This document shows positions 47,387 to 58,846 of a stretch of DNA of 64,000 bases, piece after piece. Where the stretch lies: positions 23,629,250 through 23,693,249 of the forward strand of contig CM026570.1 in assembly GCA_015143295.1 (NCBI GenBank). Reading direction: 5' to 3'. Source of the stretch: Tetracentron sinense (Eukaryota; Streptophyta; Magnoliopsida; Trochodendrales; Trochodendraceae). A program made the position numbers and the translations under genes. Under the pieces are notes generated by a model. It had not been told where the DNA came from and made no database searches. It was given only the letters and a program-made list of their open reading frames with translations. Numbering within the stretch: the first letter of the stretch is position 1; each line of letters begins with the position of its first letter.

Positions 47387-49627
47387 TGTAGAGCCCCGAA
47401 ACTTTTTGTATAGACCTTGGGATGTGTGTCAAGGCATGGTGTCTTGTAATCACAATTTCATGAAATGAGAATTTGAAATTTCGATGGAATTGTGTTAAGA
47501 ATGCTATAATTAATTAGATAAATTATTTAATAAAGCCTATAAGCTTTAAAGGGGTCCTAGTCAAGTTTAGAAGATGTTAGAATAGAAGTAGAATGAGTCC
47601 AAATAGTAGGAATGGATGAAAAATGGATCCAGTGTCAAAAACCTGCAGACCACCGATCGCTCGGTCCATTGTAGCGATCGATCGGTCCACAACCGATCGA
47701 TCGGAGGCTATCGACTGGTGCACTTTTTTGTATGGGGAAAAATGTCAGAGAGCATGTTTTTGACCGATCGCTTGGTCAAAAACACCGATCGCTCTGTAGG
47801 CAACCGATTGATCGGTTATAACCACCGATCACTCGGGCTCCCACGTTTTGCAGAAATTTCAGTAAGGGTGTTTTCATCTTTTGGGCGTTTCACTCATGCC
47901 TTAAAGGCTTTACCTGAGCATTTGAGGGTTCACATACCCTAAGTAGAGACCTTAAGAGACAGAGAGAAAGGAGAAGGAGATTTCTAACCTAGGGTTTGCT
48001 TTTGGGGAGAAATCAAAGGGGTTTTAAGAACCCTAGATCATCACAAGCTCGTTTTCCTTCAATATCAAGGCTCAAGCACTCGTGGAGCATGTTCTCCAAG
48101 CTAGGGCAGCAATTCACGCACGTTCTTGCAAGGGGTTTCTTCCCTCATTTGTCAAGGTCGGTACCTTTTGCTACCCTCCTAGTTCATACCTCTTTTCTTT
48201 CCTTCCTTTTATTGTTTTCCTAAAGTATGAATCTATTGGGATGTGAATGGAATGGTTGTGTGAGGATGGATTTGGGCGAATGGATGCCGTGTGAATGATG
48301 TGATGAATGAAATGGGGAGGGCATTGTATCCATAATAAACATACATGTGTGATGTGAGCATCAACCCACCTAGAAAAGCATGATATAGGGTTAATATATA
48401 ATGAACACACCCCATATTTGATGAAATGCCCAGGTGAATGAAATGAGTTAAAAATTAATAAATGCATGCTTAATTAATTATGGAAATTGCTAGGGCCTAT
48501 GATAGTGTGATTTCTTATTTCCCCCAAATTGCATGAATATTGACTTGTTCAAATTATTGATGTTATATGTATTGTGAATTACCCAATTGTCATATTTAAA
48601 TTCAAATGCAAGTATGTACACAATTCCACGAGCACGGCATGCATGACATGATTAACCGAGGTTTTTCAAGAACGAGAATTAGAGGTGGAACATATTCTAT
48701 GATATGTTTTACCTCACTTTTGGCAAGAACAAGACTCGCATGCATAAGAAGGGTTTCCTTTCCCTCGTAAGTGCATTTAGGAAGAAGGGTCTCCCTTCCC
48801 TCACAAGTAGTCTACTTTCCAAGCAAGCAAGATACATGGCATGGCAAGCATCAGCATTTTGGAAGAAGGGTCTCCCTTCCTTCACAAGTAGTTTATTTTC
48901 CAAGCAAGCATGACATGCATGACACGACATGATACGACAAGACAAGACAGACAAGACAAGATTTCAAGCATGCAACAAGTATTTTAAGTCTAGTCAAGTG
49001 CACGACTATTTCAAGAGGTTTTATTGGCTTTTCTGTGATGCAAGCATGAATATATATTGCTTTACTTCCTTGTTATGATATGAATTGTTTCCAGCGTTAT
49101 AAAATGAATTGTTCTCCGCTTTATATATTGCTATGGTGGTTATGCTATGACTGTTGGTTAGTATTTGGTATACGCTGAGTATTCCATGCTTAGCCGTACT
49201 TCTTATGTCGGCAGGTGATAGTGGAGCGGTTGCTCCTTTTGACATCTGTGCTTCGAGCCCTTGGGTGGAGGAGGAGTATGTCGAGGAACCTGTGGAGGAA
49301 CCTCCGATAGAGGGTTATTATTAGAGGTGGTAGATTCTAAGTGAATAGTTGTGGGTGAGTTGAGAGAGATGTATTCATGTATTTTGGCGGGCCTGTCCGC
49401 ACTTTCTTTTGTGTATCTTTTTGTACAAACTTGGATTACATATATATACACATAGAGGTTTTTGGTTAGACTTCCGCTGTGCTTTGTAGTTATGTTTCCG
49501 CTATCATGTCCTCTATTGTATATGCTCCAGGTCTTTTGCGGGATAATTTTGTCAAACAAGTCATGCAAGTTATGATGAGTCGTCCAAGATTTACTCTAAC
49601 TCTTAGGGTGGGTTTTGGGTTGCGACA
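47387..49627 (+). repeat. 3' LTR of element C (2241 bp)
   Basis: TGTAGAGCCCCG to GGGTTGCGACA (C to T change at the CG of the end). Palindrome cluster 47650-47840. It has fewer minisatellite units than the 5' LTR, which explains most of the length difference. Confidence 0.88.
49205..49324 (+). CDS. Conserved small ORF in the 3' LTR of element C, 39 codons
   Basis: Reads MSAGDSGAVAPFDICASSPW, then VEEEYVEEPVEEPPIEGYY and a stop. It has the same length as in B, including the extra VEEP unit that the 5' LTR copy of C lacks. Confidence 0.45.
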   Translation: MSAGDSGAVAPFDICASSPWVEEEYVEEPVEEPPIEGYY

Positions 49628-49632
49628 TTCCC

Positions 49633-51415
49633 GGTTATATGTCCCGAGCATCTACTGTCCAAAAACCATGTCGTCTTAGAAGTTCTTGACTTAAAGCATA
49701 CCTACACATCCAATTCAAGTAACTCCAAGATACTTTCCCCCGGTACCCAAACTGTTTTGGATGGAACCCAAAGTGATTTGGGTTTTGATTTGGGAGGATT
49801 AGTTCCCTTGAGAACTCATATCATTCTTGGTCCTTTATGGTCAGTCTTTGAAAGAAAAGTTGTTTCTTTTGGAACCCAAACTTTTCTAATTATTTTACCA
49901 TTATAAAATGAGGTAGATGGTGGAGTTTGGTAATTACTTAATTTTGTAATGAAGTTTTGATAGTCTTTTTGTTTTGAAAAAGTATTATAACCAAGTCCAG
50001 TCTTGTTAAAAACACATCTCTGCTGTCCAAAAATTCTTTCTAGGTTCTTTTGACCATTTGTGAATGTGAAGACAGTATTAGTCAAGTCCTTGACTTTAGC
50101 TTTTAACTCATCACATTCACAAGTGGAGTCATGAGGAATATTTTGAATATCATTTAATTTCTTACTCAAATCCTCATTCTCAATAGCTAATATACTCTTT
50201 TCTATTTGCAGAGTTTCACATGGATTGTGAAAGAGTATGGATTTTCTTTTTAAAAGATTTATTTAATTTAGTTATTCTACCAAATTCAATATAAAGTTCA
50301 TCAAATGTTTCTTTTATTTCATCATATGAGAGAGAATCATTTGAGGAAGAAGTTACCTCATTCTCATTTGCCATGAGGCACAAGTTTGCCACCTCTTCAT
50401 CACTTGAATCTTCTGACTTGCTTCCCTCTAAGTCATCCCAAGTCGCTATCATAGCCTTTTTCTTGTAATTTTGGCTCTTCTTGAGTAGAGGGCAGTCAAT
50501 CCTTATGTGGCCTGGCTTCTTGCATTCATACCAAGTGAGAAGTTCCTTCTTGCTAGATTCAGCTTTGTTTACCTCTTTTGAGAACTCCTTCTTGTATGGT
50601 CTCTTTTTGAAGTTCTTCTTGTGCTTGAGGAACCTTTTAAACCTTCTTGCCATCAAGGCTATATCTTCATCATCACTGCTGGATTCTTCATTACTATCTT
50701 CAACTTGAGTAGTTTTGAGAGTCAGCCCTTTCTTGGTTCTGGGTTCATCAGGCAATTGATCATTCATTATGACTTCATGAGTCATAAGAGATCCCAGCAG
50801 CTCATCCATAGGCAGTTTGGTGAGGTCTTTAGCTTCTTGGATTGCTGTCACTTTCGGAGTCCATTCCTTGGGCAATGATCTTAAAATCTTTCTCACATTT
50901 TCTTCATTAGAATATACTTTACCCAGAGATTTTAGACCATTTAAAATGTTAAATCTGGTGAACATATCACCAATAGATTCTTCTTTTTATATTTTGAATA
51001 GTTCATACTTATGAATAAGCATGCTTATCTTTTCTTCTTTAACCTGATTAGTCCCTTCATAGGTTACTTTCAGTTTATCCCAAATTTCTTTAGCAGAATC
51101 ACACCCGGAAACTCTGTTAAATTCTTGGGAACTTAAAGCGCAGTAGAGGTTTCTAATAGTTTTAGCATTGATTTGAATGAGCTTAATGTTAGCTTCATTC
51201 CATTCTTCCTCTACCTTGGGGATTCTAACATCATCCATAATTTTTGTGGGAAGATGAGGGCCATTCACTATTACTCTCCAACACTCATAATCTATAGCTT
51301 GGATGTAATACATCATCCTAGTTTTCCAATAGTTGTAGGTTTCTCCATTAAACAATAGTGGTCTAGTGGTGGACTGTCGTTCTCCTAGGCTTGTCGCAAA
51401 GACATTGTTTGCCAT
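49633..51415 (-). pseudogene. Element D gag and start of protease, broken
   Basis: Starts MANNVFATSLGERQSTTRP at 51415. The first block (51415-50987) is a copia gag domain (FNGETYNYWKTRMMYYIQ, AKEIWDKLKVTYEGT). After a stop at about 50985 the frame goes on as NILNGLKSLGKVYSNEENVRKILRSLP and AIQEAKDLTKLPMDELLGSL, then an acidic, Ser-rich region. The zinc knuckle reads TWYECKKPGHIRIDCPL, so the first Cys of CX2CX4HX4C is Trp. Coiled-coil-like sequence with KELNDIQNI and LKAKVKDLTNT follows. The last codons before element C give WFLDSRCSGHITG, the copia protease active site with Gly to Arg after DS. Shifts and stops make it non-functional. Confidence 0.82.
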
Positions 51416-51460
51416 AATAAAATCGATTACTCAGATTGTTTAGATCTATTTAGAGTATTA

Positions 51461-51473
51461 GGCTCTGAAACCA
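51461..51473 (-). other. Primer-binding site of element D
   Basis: TGGTTTCAGAGCC on the minus strand, two bases from the LTR end. It matches the initiator tRNA-Met site TGGTATCAGAGC except for one base. Confidence 0.78.
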
Positions 51474-51475
51474 AT

Positions 51476-52888
51476 TGTTGGCCAGGAAATGACCCTAAAG
51501 GGGAGGTGAATAGGGTCTATGGCAGATTTAAAATTTTCAAGTTCAAAAGTGCGGAATAAAATTAAATATGCAACAAGCTAAACTATAAAATATTAAAAGA
51601 ACGGGAGAAGAGATAAGGAGAGTGCAAACTCAAGATTTATTCACGAGGTTCAGCAAACCAGCCTACTCCCTGCCTCAGCTTCCAACTAGAGGATTTACCA
51701 CGATTCCTTAATCGCACAGGCTCCTTCACAAGTGGAGTCTAAACCCTTACAATCTCTCTTGCAGGTCGAGATATTACCTTACAAGCTCTCCTTTAAGCCG
51801 AGCTGAAACCTCTCAAGAGCACAACCCTCTCTTGATATAATTGAAGCAACAACTTCAGCGCAAGAATCCTAGATTCTTGACTAATCTCAATAAATGAGTT
51901 TTGGATTGAAAATTCGAAATGAAAGCTCCTTAAATGAGCTGGATAAGAGTGAAAAACAAACTTTAATAAAGTCTCTCAAAGAAAATAGGAGTTGAATGAT
52001 CTCAAGAGAGATTTTTTTGAGAATTTTCTAAGTGTGAGAGTGAGTGAGATTCAATAGCAATGAATGAGTGATTAATAAGAGTTATTGCTATGATCAAGAG
52101 TTGTTGTTTATTCATAAATGAACTCCTTTTATAGCATTTGATCCAATAAAGCTGTTATAGGCTCATTAAATGCAATTTGATCCGTTGAGAAATAGCCGTT
52201 AAAACGATTTTTCAGAGTCAGACAAGATTTTGTCGACAAAGTGGAGTTCCCACTTGAATTCGTCACCGAATACAAAAGACAGAATTGAATTTTAAAATTT
52301 CTTTCATGACTTCATTATCGAATTCAATCTACCCAAAGAATTCGTCGATGAATTCAGAGTAAAAATTCTGAATTCAGTTTAGGATCAAACTAAAGGGATG
52401 TGATTGATTTCCTAGATCAATTAGCTATACTCTTATCATGATATTATGATTAATTAGAGCTTTAGAATGATTTTCAAAAAGTATCTTAGGCTCCTATGGT
52501 CAATCTATAATTCTTGAGCTTTTCAACTTACCATTCTTTTGAGGACTTTTTACATATGTCCTATGAACTCTCAAAAATGAAAATTAAATACATTAAAATA
52601 GTTGAGAGATGAACTTGACTTGACTTGGGTCTAGTGATTTTGCCTTTAATCTTCAATGGACCCGACTTGGACTATGGTCTAATTTTGAATCTTCATCTTG
52701 TATACAATGGGTTGAACTTCCTCTTGGTTAATTTTCATCCTTTTTCACAATTGGAGTGCTATCATCTTGTGTATTCTGAAATGTTCAAATACTTTAAACA
52801 AAATTATTAGTACAAAATAGTTCATTTCATTGTTATGTAATTGTCAAAATTATTTAGGGTACCCATGGTTGTAACCCTGAGGCTAACA
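51476..52888 (-). repeat. 5' LTR of element D (1413 bp)
   Basis: TGTTGGCCAGG to GGCTAACA. It aligns with 32712-34207 except for about 83 bp missing inside the palindrome cluster near 52270-52300. TATAAAAG is complement of 52126-52133. Confidence 0.88.
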
Positions 52889-52893
52889 AGGCT

Positions 52894-53737
52894 GAGGTGC
52901 CGAGCACAGTCTTTGTGATGGTGCCGGCCCTGTAGACTGATAAGAACTAGTCCTTGCTCTTTTCTCCCCTGAACTACTGGACTGGCCTTTCTCCATTCCT
53001 CTTCTCTTGAAGAATTCCTTAGAATTTGACTCTACCAAAAGTGCCTTGTCTACTACCTCGGCATATGTCTCATGCCGGAACATCAAAACTCGATCCTTGA
53101 GGTAGGCCTTCAACCCCCTCTCAAATTTTTGGGCTTTCATAACCACGGTCGCTATCATATGTGGAGCAAATCGAGATAGCTCTGAAAACTTGGCTTTATA
53201 AGCCGCCACCGACATGCTACCTTGTTCCAAGGTAATAAATTCGACTTCCTTCTTTTCTTTTATCCCGACGGAGAAGTATTTCTTGTAGAAGACGTCCAAG
53301 AACTCTCCCCAAGTCCAGTCTTGACCCTGTCAGGTCAACTCCCGGGTCCTAAGTGCGGACCTCCACCAATGATCGGCCTCACCTTCAAGCATGAAGGCGG
53401 CCCAAGTAACCCTTTCTGCCTCAGTAGGCGCCAATACTGAGAATATATTTTCTAATTGCCGAATCCATCATTCGGTGACTAATGGGTCGATGCTTCCACA
53501 AAATGTTGGAGGCCTCATCCTTCGAAAAGCCTCTATTCCGGCTTGAGCTCTATTTGGAGGAGCCGTTATTAGAGCGGCACCGAACGGAGGAGTATCCGGT
53601 TGCCTTGCTGTCAACATAGCCAATGTCTCAGCTATGGATGCAAAGGCTTGAGCGAAGTCGGGTTGTTCATCACCCGATGGAGCATCACCTCCATTACCTC
53701 TAGTATTGTATCCGCGACCCTGTGCACTACACCTCAT
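52894..53737 (-). pseudogene. Element A gag, N-terminal part
   Basis: Starts MRCSAQGRGYNTRG at 53737, with the conserved order FRRMRPPTFCGSIDP, then DVFYKKYFSVGIKEKKEVEF, LEQGSMSVAAYKAKFSELSRFAPHM and YAEVVDKALLVESNS. A frame break lies near 53465 (end of SIDPLVTE) and another near 53330. The frame is cut by element D at 52893. It shares about half its residues with B by eye, so A and B are different families in the same clade. Confidence 0.85.
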
Positions 53738-54057
53738 GATTACTCCTGAGGACGACAGTGCAACATGAGTCTAATTTGGATATGCATTTAGTAACAATTT
53801 CACAATTCATTCAAAGCATATTCACTAAGCACAGAACAAAGCACACATGGCATACATAGCAATGGCATCATATAAAATCCATATTCCTAGCGTAGGACTC
53901 TAAGTTCGGTTGAAGTTCAACCTATTTTGACTAAGACTAACTTATTAGTCCATACTTGGAATACACTCTTTAAGGTGATTCTAATGCCTTGTTCAATCCT
54001 GATATCAGTTCTAAGTGACCCTAGGGACTCTAATGCCTAGAGCTCTGATACCACTTC
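53738..54057 (-). other. Leader and tRNA-Met primer-binding site of element A
   Basis: TGGTATCAGAGCT (complement of 54041-54053) four bases from the LTR is a perfect plant initiator tRNA-Met primer site. The remaining leader has no recognisable feature. Confidence 0.85.
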
Positions 54058-56354
54058 TGTCACGCCCCAAAATACCCCCTACGAGTTAAGGGATACTTTA
54101 GAGGTGACTATTCGTACATGCCAATCCATCCTGTAATGAACAAGGTAAACATAACATAATAATGACATTAATCAGAGCGCAGAAGCTATATCATGAATGC
54201 GGAAGCGTGAACCAACTTTTTCTTTTCTTCTATAAATCAAACCAGTATTCCAAGTTTATACATAATATATCAAGTCAAAGGTGGACATGCCCACCTATCA
54301 AAATACAAAAAGAATATCAAGCCTACAACGCTCAACAATAATTTAAATACGGCCAGACATCTCGGTCTCTATCCTCCTGTGACTGTATTGGGATATGAGG
54401 CTCTCTCTCCTCTACATACTCTTCCTTAACTCAAGGCTTGGGGTTGAGGGTTTCCTCGGTACCTGCCGACATAATAGTACGGCCGAGTATGGAATACTCA
54501 GCGAATACAAGCTACTAGCTAACAATAACCATCACACAAGGCAACAAGATATAGTTCATTACTTCAATTTAAAATAATAATAGCAGCATGTGACATTAGC
54601 ATTGAAATAAAGCAATGTGATAATCTGGACATGCTCGAATGAATGCAAAAACTCTGGTAAAACGCTTACTTTAAAAATCATGTCAGATTCTTGAAAATAG
54701 TCTTTCATGTTTCTTTCAAAACTTGCTTGTCATGTTTGAAAACTTGTTCTTGTCTTGGTCTCGTTCGTAAGAATCACGCATGCTTGTCTTGTCTTGCTTC
54801 TTCTTGTCATATTCTTGACTTGACTTGCTTGTTCACTTGTGAGTCAGAGGTTATTGCCCTTGAAGTGACTTGTGAGCCGGGAATGTAAATTCCCTTCAGC
54901 AAAATACATATATATATAAATCGAAAGGTAGACCAACCTCTTTGTCTTGTTTTCTTATGAGCTAGGTATGACATATCTTGCGATATGCCCTATCCTTGAC
55001 CGGCCCGATGTTCGGCTTTATCATTCATAGCGTAAATCACATTCTTGTTCTTATTGTTTCGTATACTTTATACTTTAGGAAAATCTCGGTTAATACATGC
55101 ATGTATGTGTGTGGCAATGTGTAATAATCATGATGACATGAACAATTAAAGGAATCGTGTGTGTAGCACTTGTAGTGATCATAGTAACATGTGCAACTAA
55201 AGGGAAGCTGTATAACATTCTCATTCTTAATATAATCATGCAAGAATTTAGGCAACGTATGAAGCATTTGATCAACTTATCATTTTTAGGGAAAATTACA
55301 TAAGTCCTACTTTCATTTTCTTCCTTAAATCCAATAAATTGTCGTTTAGGTATTTTATCAAACACATGGCGTGCAACCCATTCATAGTCCTTTCATTTCA
55401 ACTTCTTAGTGCATATATTTCATCAACCACATAAAGTGTGTTCCTTATGCTTGAAATGTCCATCCTCCATTTGTCCAACACACATTCATCAACCAACATG
55501 GCATCCAATCGCCTCAACGTCCACCATTCATTCATACATTCCCACACTCATCCTTTATCTTATTAGTCTTGAGAAGTTAAGCATTTGAAATCAAAAAGGG
55601 GGAAATAGGGGAGAATCAATACACCATATTCACAAAACTAAGTTATTACCAAGGTAGTTAGTAGGGTGTACTAACCTTGAAAAAGAGGGAAACCCTTGAG
55701 AATGCTGTGGAAGACACTGCCCTAGCTTGGAAAAGAACTCCACACGAGCTTGAGGCTTGGGCTTGAAGAAATCCAAGCTTTGTGATGAACTAGGTTTTCA
55801 AACCCTTGATTCTCTCAAGTTGAAACCCTAGGAGAAAACCCCTTTCTCCTCTCTCTCTCTCTCTCAAAATATGATGCCTTAGGATTTATGAACCCTTATG
55901 GCTCGAGCAAGCCCTTATAGGCAAGGGTAGAATACCCAAAAGATGAAAAATCCCTTAATGAAATTTCTGCAAAACGCGAAAGACCGAGCCATCGGTGACC
56001 TACCGAGCGATCGGTTGAAAACACCCTCTCTGGAATTTTTCCCCATACAAAATTTTGGACCTGTCGACAGATACCGATCGATCGGTTGTGGACCGATCGA
56101 TCGCTAATTTGGACCGAGCGATCGGTGTTTTGCAAATTTTGACACTAAGTCCATTTTACTGTTTCGGCCATAACTTTCGACTCGTTTGTCGGATTTTGAC
56201 GATTCAACTTGCGCTGGATTAGTCGTTCGAAGGGGAACATTTCTAGCATTTTTTAAATTTCAAATTCTACTTGATTTATTAATTAGAATACGTGAAAGGC
56301 CAATTGGCTATAAGAACACTGTTCATTAAGTACGAAAAGTTCCGGGGTGCTACA
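54058..56354 (-). repeat. 5' LTR of element A (2297 bp)
   Basis: TGTCACGCCCC to GGGGTGCTACA. Palindrome ACCGATCGATCGGT at 56073-56086 with relatives at 55981-56128; minus-strand TATAAGG near 55912-55918. Compared with 16700-19071 it lacks one 'ggtatgacatatc' unit, which accounts for much of the 75-bp difference. A short CT run at about 55850-55864. Confidence 0.85.
54431..54472 (-). pseudogene. Relic of the conserved LTR small ORF in element A
   Basis: Reads MSAGTEETLNPKP, then TGA where B and C have Trp (TGG), and continues in frame as VKEEYVEERE. The VEEEYVEE core is thus kept with synonymous changes, although A is old. In the 3' LTR copy (about 17060-17095) the ATG is ATA and one base is lost. 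Confidence 0.4.
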
Positions 56355-56359
56355 GTCAT

Positions 56360-57293
56360 ATTCTCATTCAAGTTCAAAAGTCTACTCAAGTTTAAATCAA
56401 ATAAGAACTCAAATAGCAAATTCAATCATCCCAAGGTGTAGATTCAATTAAAGATTCAAGATCTCACCCAAAGTCCAAGTCGGATCATGAAGCAAAAAGG
56501 AGAACTCAGTCAAGATCAAGTCTAGAAGAATGAAAACTCAAGAAAGTTTAAATTATACTACTTAAAAGAGTCTACGACTTATGTAAAAAGTCTTCAATTG
56601 GTTGAAAAGTTCAAAAGCTTGAAATCGTAGATTGACCTTAGGAAGTCTTGACCCATTTGAATAATATTCCAAGACCCTAGGACATATTAAATAATGACTA
56701 AAAACATGATAATGGGAAGCCTAATGACCTATGAATTCATTTAAAGGTCTTTTAAAATCAAGAAGTTTGAGAAATCAATGCAGACGTCGACGTTTGGGTT
56801 TAGCAATAGCTCAGGAAGATTTTTGGTGATCCAGACGTCGACATCTAAACCTCACTTAGACCTCCATGTCGACGTCTGGCTACGGAAGAATCGTAACGGC
56901 TAGTTTTTTTAATGGTTATAACCGCATTAAATGCACCACCAATGGCTATAATCTTCTTAGCTCTATAAATTGAGTTCATTTATGAACAATCAACAACTAC
57001 TGATCCACTATTGAATACTCATTGATCATATCATTTAACTCTCATCAATCACAAGTTGAAAATCTTAGAAATCTCCAATTCTCACATTTGAGCTTTAAAC
57101 ACCCAATCATTTGATGGAGAATATTTCTTGGTTGCTATTTTTATATTTTTACCTTTGATGATGTACTAATGCTCTTCATTAGCTGAATTACACTTAAACT
57201 CAATAGAACATTAGTAACATAAATGTTATTCTATTATTGTGTTATTATCAAAATTAAAGATGTTATCTTAGGTCAAAAACCTAAAGGCTAACA
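56360..57293 (+). repeat. 3' LTR of element E, second part
   Basis: Resumes the LTR broken at 16699. Contains perfect ACGTCGACGT at 56784-56793 and two near copies (56833-56846, 56866-56879), then TATAAAT at 56964-56970 and GTTCATTTATGAACAA as in element D. Ends CCTAAAGGCTAACA. 56355-56359 is the target duplication of A. Confidence 0.8.
56784..56970 (+). promoter_or_regulatory. Palindrome cluster and TATA box in U3 of element E
   Basis: Three GTCGAC-core palindromes (56784-56793, 56833-56846, 56866-56879), then TATAAAT 85 bp after the last. The arrangement matches the other families. Regulatory role inferred. Confidence 0.52.
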
Positions 57294-57770
57294 ACGTGCA
57301 TCGCACATGCCGCCCACTAGTATTTATAATATCATTTGACAATTTAGGAACATAGGTATTTTCCGATGACAATGGTGAACTATATACTTCTCCTAGGTTT
57401 GAGTTATTCTATTGATTGAGTATTAGCTTCTTATAATTGATAAGTTTATTTTCTTAATTGGGTGGTTGCATTTGCTCTTCTCCACTCTGTTACAAGTTGT
57501 TCTCTTACTTTATCACATTTTAATTTTCTAATGATCAAAAGGGTGAACTGTGTTGACTTTCACTTATTTTTATTTGAATATTGAGCTTTTGAAACTTAGT
57601 TTAACATTTGTTGTTTTGATGTCCTTTGACTTAGTTTTTATTATATTTTATTTCTCGTCTGCAAGAAAATTAATGTTCGTATGGATAATTTTTTTGGATT
57701 GCTTTAATCAAGAATGAATTGTCAGTAGGTAATTTTGAATATAAAATTATTTTACTTACTTTATTTGAGT
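57294..57770. other. Intergenic, nothing recognised
   Basis: AT-rich DNA immediately outside element E. No retroelement domain, gene or structured repeat was seen. Confidence 0.5.
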
Positions 57771-57970
57771 TTAAATAGGAGCTCTAACCGGAGCTCCTCA
57801 TAGCATTCATATTACATACCATGTATCAAGGTATTTTGGGAATTAGAGATTTAAAGAAGGATATTTTTGCCTACTACACTTTTATGTAATTTCTAAAATC
57901 CTCTATCACATGCATATTTTGAGGAGCTTCCGTTATCTTTTGAACCGGAGCTCTAGTTAATATTTAAGCT
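57771..57970. repeat. Possible MITE with imperfect inverted ends
   Basis: The left end reads TTAAATAGGAGCTC and then TAACCGGAGCTCCTCA. The right end in complement reads TTAAATATTAACTAGAGCTC and, further in, TAACGGAAGCTCCTCA. About 200 bp, AT-rich centre. Target duplication unclear, so the boundaries are approximate. Confidence 0.35.
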
Positions 57971-58588
57971 TTTATTTTATTTTATTTAAAGTGTGCATGC
58001 CATTGTTATCTAAGTTGAACAAGTCCTCTTGATGGTTTAAATTTCGTTCAAAAAACCTCTACACGGAGATAGGAACCAAAAACCTGTGACTCTTACATCT
58101 CTATTTTTCAATCATCTCATGGAAATCAAGTAATTATTAATTAGGAGTGTCAATAGGTTGGGATTGGACTTTAATTTTTGTGATATGATTTTTAATTAGA
58201 TCTTATTCCGTGTCTGACCCACTTACAAGACGTTGGCCCTAATTGTTATGAAACTTAAGAATTTTTTTATTAGTTTCTTCTGACCCACAACCATACATTA
58301 TTCTAGACAAGATTAATAAGGAAATCAAATAATCCAAATCCTAATGCCTTTTAAAATCCTAATAATGCCTTCGGCTAAGTACAGTTAATCAAAATGCAAA
58401 GAACTTGAGCATATATTAGGCTCTCTAGTTCTTCATAGTTATGTTTTTTTCTCTTGCGTCACACACCCCACTAAAAATTTGAGTGAGTAGCCCCTAAAAA
58501 CTTGACATATGGTAGGTTTTAGAATCTCACAGTAGGATGTTAAGGTGGGTACCTTGAGAGGCACTTGATTAAAAAAATTAGTCTGGGA
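57971..58588. other. Intergenic, nothing recognised
   Basis: AT-rich sequence without coding, repeat or RNA features that I can support. Confidence 0.45.
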
Positions 58589-58781
58589 AAGGGGCGGAGC
58601 TGGAGGACGGGGAGTTCTAGCCCCCCCCCCCCCCAAATTTTTGAGAAAAAAAGATTTTATTTACAAAACGGATATAAACAGAGACGATGTTCCATGAACT
58701 TGGCCCAAAAAAAATTTCAGGGGCTACGCCCCGAACCACCATTGTTAACCCCCCTATAAGAGAATCTTGGCTCCGCCCCTG
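58589..58781. mobile_element. Small non-autonomous TIR element (hAT-like ends)
   Basis: About 190 bp bounded by AAGGGGCGGAGCT on the left and, in complement, CAGGGGCGGAGCC on the right. Such CAGGGGCGGAGC ends are widespread in plant genomes as MITE termini. It contains a C14 run at 58621-58634. An 8-bp target duplication is not convincing (gtctggga against cagaggga share only four bases). Confidence 0.5.
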
Positions 58782-58809
58782 CAGAGGGATGCTCTATTAA
58801 AACCTCTTT

Positions 58810-58811
58810 CA

Positions 58812-58843
<32 letters not shown>

Positions 58844-58846
58844 TTA
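58810..58846. repeat. CT/TA microsatellite
   Basis: (CT)n followed by about eleven TA units, just right of the small TIR element. Confidence 0.85.

Larger units (their letters stand above)
39908..49627 (+). mobile_element. Element C: decayed Tekay/Del-like chromovirus
   Basis: Bounded by TTCCC at 39903-39907 and 49628-49632, inside the protease of D. Order on the plus strand: 5' LTR, Met primer site (42224-42235), gag (42574-43816), putative intron, pol to 47286, polypurine tract (47374-47386), 3' LTR. It is close to B in protein sequence but carries many stops. LTRs differ in length (2312 versus 2241 bp) and by many substitutions. Its insertion must postdate D, yet it is more decayed than B. 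Confidence 0.92.
32712..52888 (-). mobile_element. Element D: Sirevirus-like copia retrotransposon carrying nested element C
   Basis: Bounded by AGGCT at 32707-32711 and 52889-52893. Ends are TGTTGGCC and GGCTAACA. Minus-strand order: 5' LTR (52888-51476), Met-type primer site (51473-51461), gag and start of protease (51415-49633), break by element C, rest of pol (39902-36858), env-like ORF (36592-34788), polypurine tract, 3' LTR (34207-32712). Without C it is about 10.5 kb. LTRs differ by an ~83-bp deletion and scattered changes, so it is older than B. Confidence 0.88.
16700..56354 (-). mobile_element. Element A: Tekay/Del-like gypsy chromovirus carrying nested elements B and D
   Basis: Bounded by GTCAT at 16695-16699 and 56355-56359. 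Ends are TGTCGCGCCCC on the left and GGGTGCTACA on the right, so on the minus strand it runs from 56354 to 16700. Minus-strand order: 5' LTR (54058-56354), Met-type primer site (54041-54053), gag (53737-52894, resumed at 32711-32316), a putative intron (32315-32180), protease, RT and RNase H (32179-30660), integrase (30585-29891, resumed at 20108), chromodomain (to 19163), polypurine tract, 3' LTR (19071-16700). Removal of B and D leaves about 9.7 kb, normal for this clade. Frameshifts and stops show it is defective. Confidence 0.88.
10953..57293 (+). mobile_element. Element E: old Sirevirus-like copia retrotransposon, 5'-truncated and split by element A
   Basis: Order on the plus strand: gag-pre-integrase, integrase, RT, RNase H (10953-13641), palindromic spacer, env-like ORF (14156-15999), polypurine tracts, 3' LTR starting at 16471. 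The LTR is interrupted at 16699 by element A and resumes at 56360, ending at 57293. LTR ends TGTTAACTTAAAGG / CCTAAAGGCTAACA are inverted. Joined, the LTR is about 1163 bp. Its 5' LTR, gag and protease are absent; the copy begins at 10953 against the LTR of F. All ORFs are broken, so this is the oldest layer of the nest. Confidence 0.8.
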
